From Syntrophomonadaceae bacterium (GTDB lineage: Bacteria > Bacillota > Dethiobacteria > DTU022): a DNA stretch of 7,582 bases. The notes under the pieces were generated by a model that worked only from the letters and a program-made list of their open reading frames with translations, did no database searches and was not told the origin of the DNA. The stretch spans positions 1 to 7,582 of the forward strand of contig PWFM01000138.1 in NCBI GenBank assembly GCA_003553895.1. The letters are read 5' to 3'. Below are positions 5,717-7,582 of this stretch, one piece after another. Position 1 is the stretch's first letter. Each line of letters opens with the position of its first letter. Position numbers and translations under genes: made by a program.

Positions 5717-6412
5717 ATGAGTTTATTAAAAAAGAGTGCAATTAGCCTGGCGGTAATCATGGTTTTACTTGTTGCGTTCTCAGCTGTTGTTTTTGCCAAT
5801 GAAGTTGCTGTGCCTGATAAGGTTTATTTTGAGCGGGCGGATGGAAAGACTATAGTTGTTGATTATGAAGATGCTATCGAATATTTTTGGCAGGACAAAA
5901 AAGCGCTTTACAATGCTGTAGTCACCGGTGTCACAGAAGCATTAAAGAATTATCTAGATGTCTGGATTGAAGTGGAGATTAACGGGGATACATATGTTCT
6001 TGACTATAGTGAAGCGGTCAAGGACGGTTTAAGCTACGATGCTTTAATAGCAGATCCTGGTCAGCAAGGTGGGAAATACGTAACTACTGCGCCCAAACCG
6101 GATCTGGAGATGTATCTCGAAGGGGTAGCCACTGTAAAATTCCGGACTCCAAGACCCACAGCGTTTGCGGACTGGTATACGGTTCAGGATAGCTGGCATA
6201 AACCGTGGGGATTTACAATTGTGGACGTAATAGTTGATGAAAGTGAGTTAAATGATATAGGCTATCAGTTAAATGATATAGAAGAAGTGCGGATTTTGGG
6301 TGAAAAGGCTAAATCAGATGATAGTAATCGCTGGCGGGCTTTATTTAAAAAGGAAGTTAAACCGCAGCCCGGTGATATTGTCTTTAAGATCGACGGCAGC
6401 GTCTATTACTAG
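5717..6412 (+). CDS. Secreted protein of unknown function with internal repeats, 231 aa
   Basis: I choose ATG 5717 because AGGGAG (5701-5706) lies 10 bases upstream and a signal peptide begins directly there: MSLLKKS, a hydrophobic core at 8-26, and a likely cleavage after Ala27 (VFA/NEV). The frame is open further up, but that would bury the signal. The mature part has two copies of G-x-T-x-V-x-D-Y-x-(D/E)-A-(I/V), at residues 43-54 and 90-101, and possibly a third, weaker copy at the C-terminus (IDGSVYY). A heptad repeat ELNDIGY/QLNDIEE lies at 177-190. The middle is aromatic-rich (FADWYTVQDSWHKPWGF, 150-166). There is no cysteine, LPXTG or S-layer homology motif, so the protein is probably released or loosely wall-associated. 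A strong terminator follows. The family is not recognised. Confidence 0.8.
   Translation: MSLLKKSAISLAVIMVLLVAFSAVVFANEVAVPDKVYFERADGKTIVVDYEDAIEYFWQDKKALYNAVVTGVTEALKNYLDVWIEVEINGDTYVLDYSEAVKDGLSYDALIADPGQQGGKYVTTAPKPDLEMYLEGVATVKFRTPRPTAFADWYTVQDSWHKPWGFTIVDVIVDESELNDIGYQLNDIEEVRILGEKAKSDDSNRWRALFKKEVKPQPGDIVFKIDGSVYY
6246..6281 (+). repeat. 15-base direct repeat with 21-base period inside the secreted-protein gene
   Basis: AGTTAAATGATATAG occurs at 6246-6260 and again at 6267-6281. The period of 21 bases equals seven codons, so the repeat keeps the frame and gives ELNDIGY followed by QLNDIEE. It looks like a recent tandem duplication or a selected heptad. Confidence 0.85.
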
Positions 6413-6477
6413 CCTGCTTTAACAGTTGATGATCTCGATCAAGCCGAGTTTTTGAAATATTTGGTGGCAATTAGTTC

Positions 6478-6518
6478 ATGAAGTCGCTGGGAAAGTCAAC
6501 CAGCGGCTTCATTGTTTT
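6478..6518 (+). terminator. Strong rho-independent terminator
   Basis: ATGAAGTCGCTGG (6478-6490) pairs with CCAGCGGCTTCAT (6500-6512) over 13 positions, with one G-T wobble and a nine-base loop. TGTTTT follows (6513-6518). It lies 65 bases after the secreted-protein stop and ends that transcript. It is also tail-to-tail with the minus-strand YjbQ gene, though no T-run exists on that side. Confidence 0.85.
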
Positions 6519-6547
6519 CAGTAGTTTGGATTTACCGGAAGTTGTTA

Positions 6548-6961
6548 CTAGGCGCCGATGACGGTGACAATAACAGTCCTTTTCCGGCGCGGCCCGTCAA
6601 ATTCGCAAAAAAAGATGTTTTGCCAGGTGGAAAGACCCATCTTCCCGTCCAGGAGGGGAATTGTTTCATTAGGCCCAACCAGGCCTGCTTTCAGATGGGC
6701 ATCGGCGTTACCATCCTGGCGATCATGTTCCCAGACTCCGCGAGGAATTACCCCGGACAGCAGCTTAATTACATCGTTCTGGACACTGTCGTCCCAACCC
6801 TCCTGGATCATTACTGCCGCTGTCGCCCCCTGGGCATAAACATTTATCAGCCCGTTTTGCAAACCGCTTTCCCGTGCTGCCAGCTCAACCCGGTCGGTTA
6901 TATCTAACAGCATTTCCCGGTTGGCTGTGCTAAAAGTTATTTCTACCCGTTTACAGTCCAT
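6548..6961 (-). CDS. yjbQ: YjbQ/UPF0047 family protein
   Basis: The 137-residue product starts at ATG 6961, with GGGAGGGG just upstream on the minus strand. The frame stays open to 7024, but that extension has no ribosome site. Family signatures are clear in the C-terminal half: WEHDRQDGNADAHLKAG (77-93, with His79, Asn85 and His89), the IPLLDGKMGLSTWQ block (101-114) and FCEFDGPR (118-125). YjbQ proteins form compact trimers. E. coli YjbQ was reported to have weak thiamine-phosphate synthase activity, hence the database name, but the physiological role is unresolved. Most members have a VPHTTA motif in the first half; here the equivalent stretch is AQGATAA (43-49), so that histidine is absent. 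This may mark a known subfamily rather than a broken gene, since the rest is intact. Its 5' side abuts a REP-like repeat. A promoter is not obvious. Confidence 0.9.
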   Translation of the reverse strand: MDCKRVEITFSTANREMLLDITDRVELAARESGLQNGLINVYAQGATAAVMIQEGWDDSVQNDVIKLLSGVIPRGVWEHDRQDGNADAHLKAGLVGPNETIPLLDGKMGLSTWQNIFFCEFDGPRRKRTVIVTVIGA

Positions 6962-6979
6962 CTCGCCCCTCCCATAGAC

Positions 6980-7013
6980 CAGAATAATGGGGACGGTTCT
7001 AAATATTCCAGAA
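6980..7013 (-). repeat. REP-like repeat, copy 1 (inverted)
   Basis: On the minus strand this reads TCTGGAATATTTAGAACCG and then TCCCC. It closely matches copy 3 on the plus strand (TCTGGAATAATTAGAACCG, then TCCCC), with one change in this part. The core GGGGACGGTTCT is at 6989-7000. It begins 18 bases upstream of the YjbQ start codon, so it would form part of that gene's leader. Confidence 0.75.
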
Positions 7014-7091
7014 CTCCCGGTCATTTCTGCCAGTTTTTATCTATTTCATTGTGAGGGTGTTTCTTATATTTATAGCCCTCTTTAACTTCAG

Positions 7092-7135
7092 CCTAAAATA
7101 ATTAGAACCGTCCCCAATATTTTCAATATTTTAGG
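7092..7135 (+). repeat. REP-like repeat, copy 2, enclosed in a 9-bp inverted repeat
   Basis: AATAATTAGAACCGTCCCC (7097-7115) is identical over 19 bases to copy 3 at 7141-7159, an offset of 44. CCTAAAATA (7092-7100) and TATTTTAGG (7127-7135) are perfect complements bracketing the copy. Two AATATT boxes (7116-7121 and 7125-7130) lie inside. The unit can therefore fold into a stem with the conserved core in its loop. Confidence 0.75.
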
Positions 7136-7167
7136 TCTGGAATAATTAGAACCGTCCCCGATATTTT
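7136..7167 (+). repeat. REP-like repeat, copy 3, reaching the nitroreductase stop codon
   Basis: TCTGGAATAATTAGAACCG starts at 7136 and continues TCCCCGATATTTT to 7167. From 7141 it matches copy 2 in 26 of 27 bases. Its last two bases fall within the TAA stop codon of the minus-strand nitroreductase gene (7166-7168). Copies 1 and 3 are in opposite orientation about 120 bases apart, like paired REP units. Confidence 0.75.
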
Positions 7168-7582
7168 ATTGGTTGGGGATGCCGAATGAAGACATGTATA
7201 CGGCAAATTCGGCTTCCCCGTCTATTTCGATGACCCGGTTTACTTCTTCGTCAAAAAAGGCCCCTACCTGGCAGGATCCAAGGCCGCAGGATACAGCGGC
7301 CAGGGCGGCGTTCTGGGCGATATGGCCGGCGTCCAGGTAAATATAGCGGTAAGCGCGCTGTTCATATTTCCATTTTGACCGCTCGATTACAGCCGTCCAG
7401 ACCAGGTTGAAGGCTGAATCACGCAGCATTTTTTGGCCGAGTGCCGCCCGGGCCAGATCCAGGCCAAAACTGCCTTCTCGCAGAAGGGTTAAGGCATGGT
7501 AGGGCACCTGGTAATGATAAACACCGGGTTTTAATCCCTCCACGTTATTGATCTGGCAGTAGGTTTCAACCGGGTACAGCGC
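7166..7582 (-). CDS. SagB/ThcOx-type nitroreductase family protein, C-terminal part (5' end outside window)
   Basis: The frame is open from the window edge (first complete codon 7582-7580) to TAA 7168-7166, giving the last 138 residues. It is an FMN-dependent nitroreductase-fold protein. ALYPVETY at the left end is the usual core block of SagB-type members, followed by NVEGLKPGVYHY (13-24). Further on come YRYIYLDAGHIAQNAALAA, CGLGSCQVGAFFDEEVNRVI and a short final strand (FAVYMSSFGIPNQ). SagB-type enzymes include azoline dehydrogenases of TOMM peptide clusters, but many members are stand-alone oxidoreductases. With only YjbQ visible beside it and no precursor peptide or cyclodehydratase, no peptide pathway can be claimed. 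The GTG at 7543 lies inside the conserved domain and is not the start. About 100 N-terminal residues are probably missing. Confidence 0.87.
   Translation of the reverse strand, partial: ALYPVETYCQINNVEGLKPGVYHYQVPYHALTLLREGSFGLDLARAALGQKMLRDSAFNLVWTAVIERSKWKYEQRAYRYIYLDAGHIAQNAALAAVSCGLGSCQVGAFFDEEVNRVIEIDGEAEFAVYMSSFGIPNQ

Noticed and set aside
7053..7080. GAGGG/CCCTC hairpin in the YjbQ-nitroreductase spacer as a terminator
   Set aside because: Five-pair stem with a long loop and only a short T-run; it faces no plus-strand gene.
6980..7167. CRISPR array
   Set aside because: Three copies in mixed orientation with unequal spacing and no cas gene; REP-like repeats explain it better.

Overview
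The window looks like a chromosomal segment of a Gram-positive, probably anaerobic Clostridia-type Firmicute of moderate GC content. Supporting this are the strong GGAGG-type ribosome sites, several GTG/TTG starts, sigma-A promoters with extended -10 elements, a class A penicillin-binding protein with a disordered acidic tail, and short dispersed AGAACCGTCCCC repeats. The genus cannot be named from the sequence alone.

Layout, left to right. (1) 1-52 is the last 16 codons of a crotonase-family (enoyl-CoA hydratase) gene. A hairpin with a T-run follows, then a 48-codon zinc-ribbon protein read from a TTG start (170-316), which is easily missed. (2) A promoter with a TGATATAAT extended -10 (454-462) precedes a large bifunctional PBP1A-type peptidoglycan synthase (about 597-3044). 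(3) Convergent to it on the minus strand is a DapA-superfamily lyase (3091-3972). Its residues fit the 4-hydroxy-2-oxoglutarate aldolase branch better than true DapA. (4) Two small membrane proteins, DUF4190-like and DUF2752, form a plus-strand pair (4169-4955). (5) A consensus promoter (TTGACA-18-TATAAT) drives a membrane-anchored protein (5156-5560) and a secreted protein (5717-6412), both of unknown function. A strong rho-independent terminator (6478-6518) closes this unit. (6) On the minus strand lie a YjbQ/UPF0047 protein (6548-6961) and the 3' part of a SagB-type nitroreductase that runs off the right edge (7166-7582). They are separated by a cluster of three copies of a REP-like repeat.

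Functionally the window is mostly cell-envelope material: a wall synthase, two small membrane proteins, one anchored and one secreted protein. Individual metabolic genes sit between them. No pathway is encoded complete, and I see no defence system, prophage, CRISPR array or biosynthetic cluster. The less ordinary parts are the hidden zinc-ribbon ORF, the non-DapA active site of the lyase, the internally repeated secreted protein, the YjbQ variant lacking the usual HTT histidine, and the REP-like cluster touching the nitroreductase stop codon.
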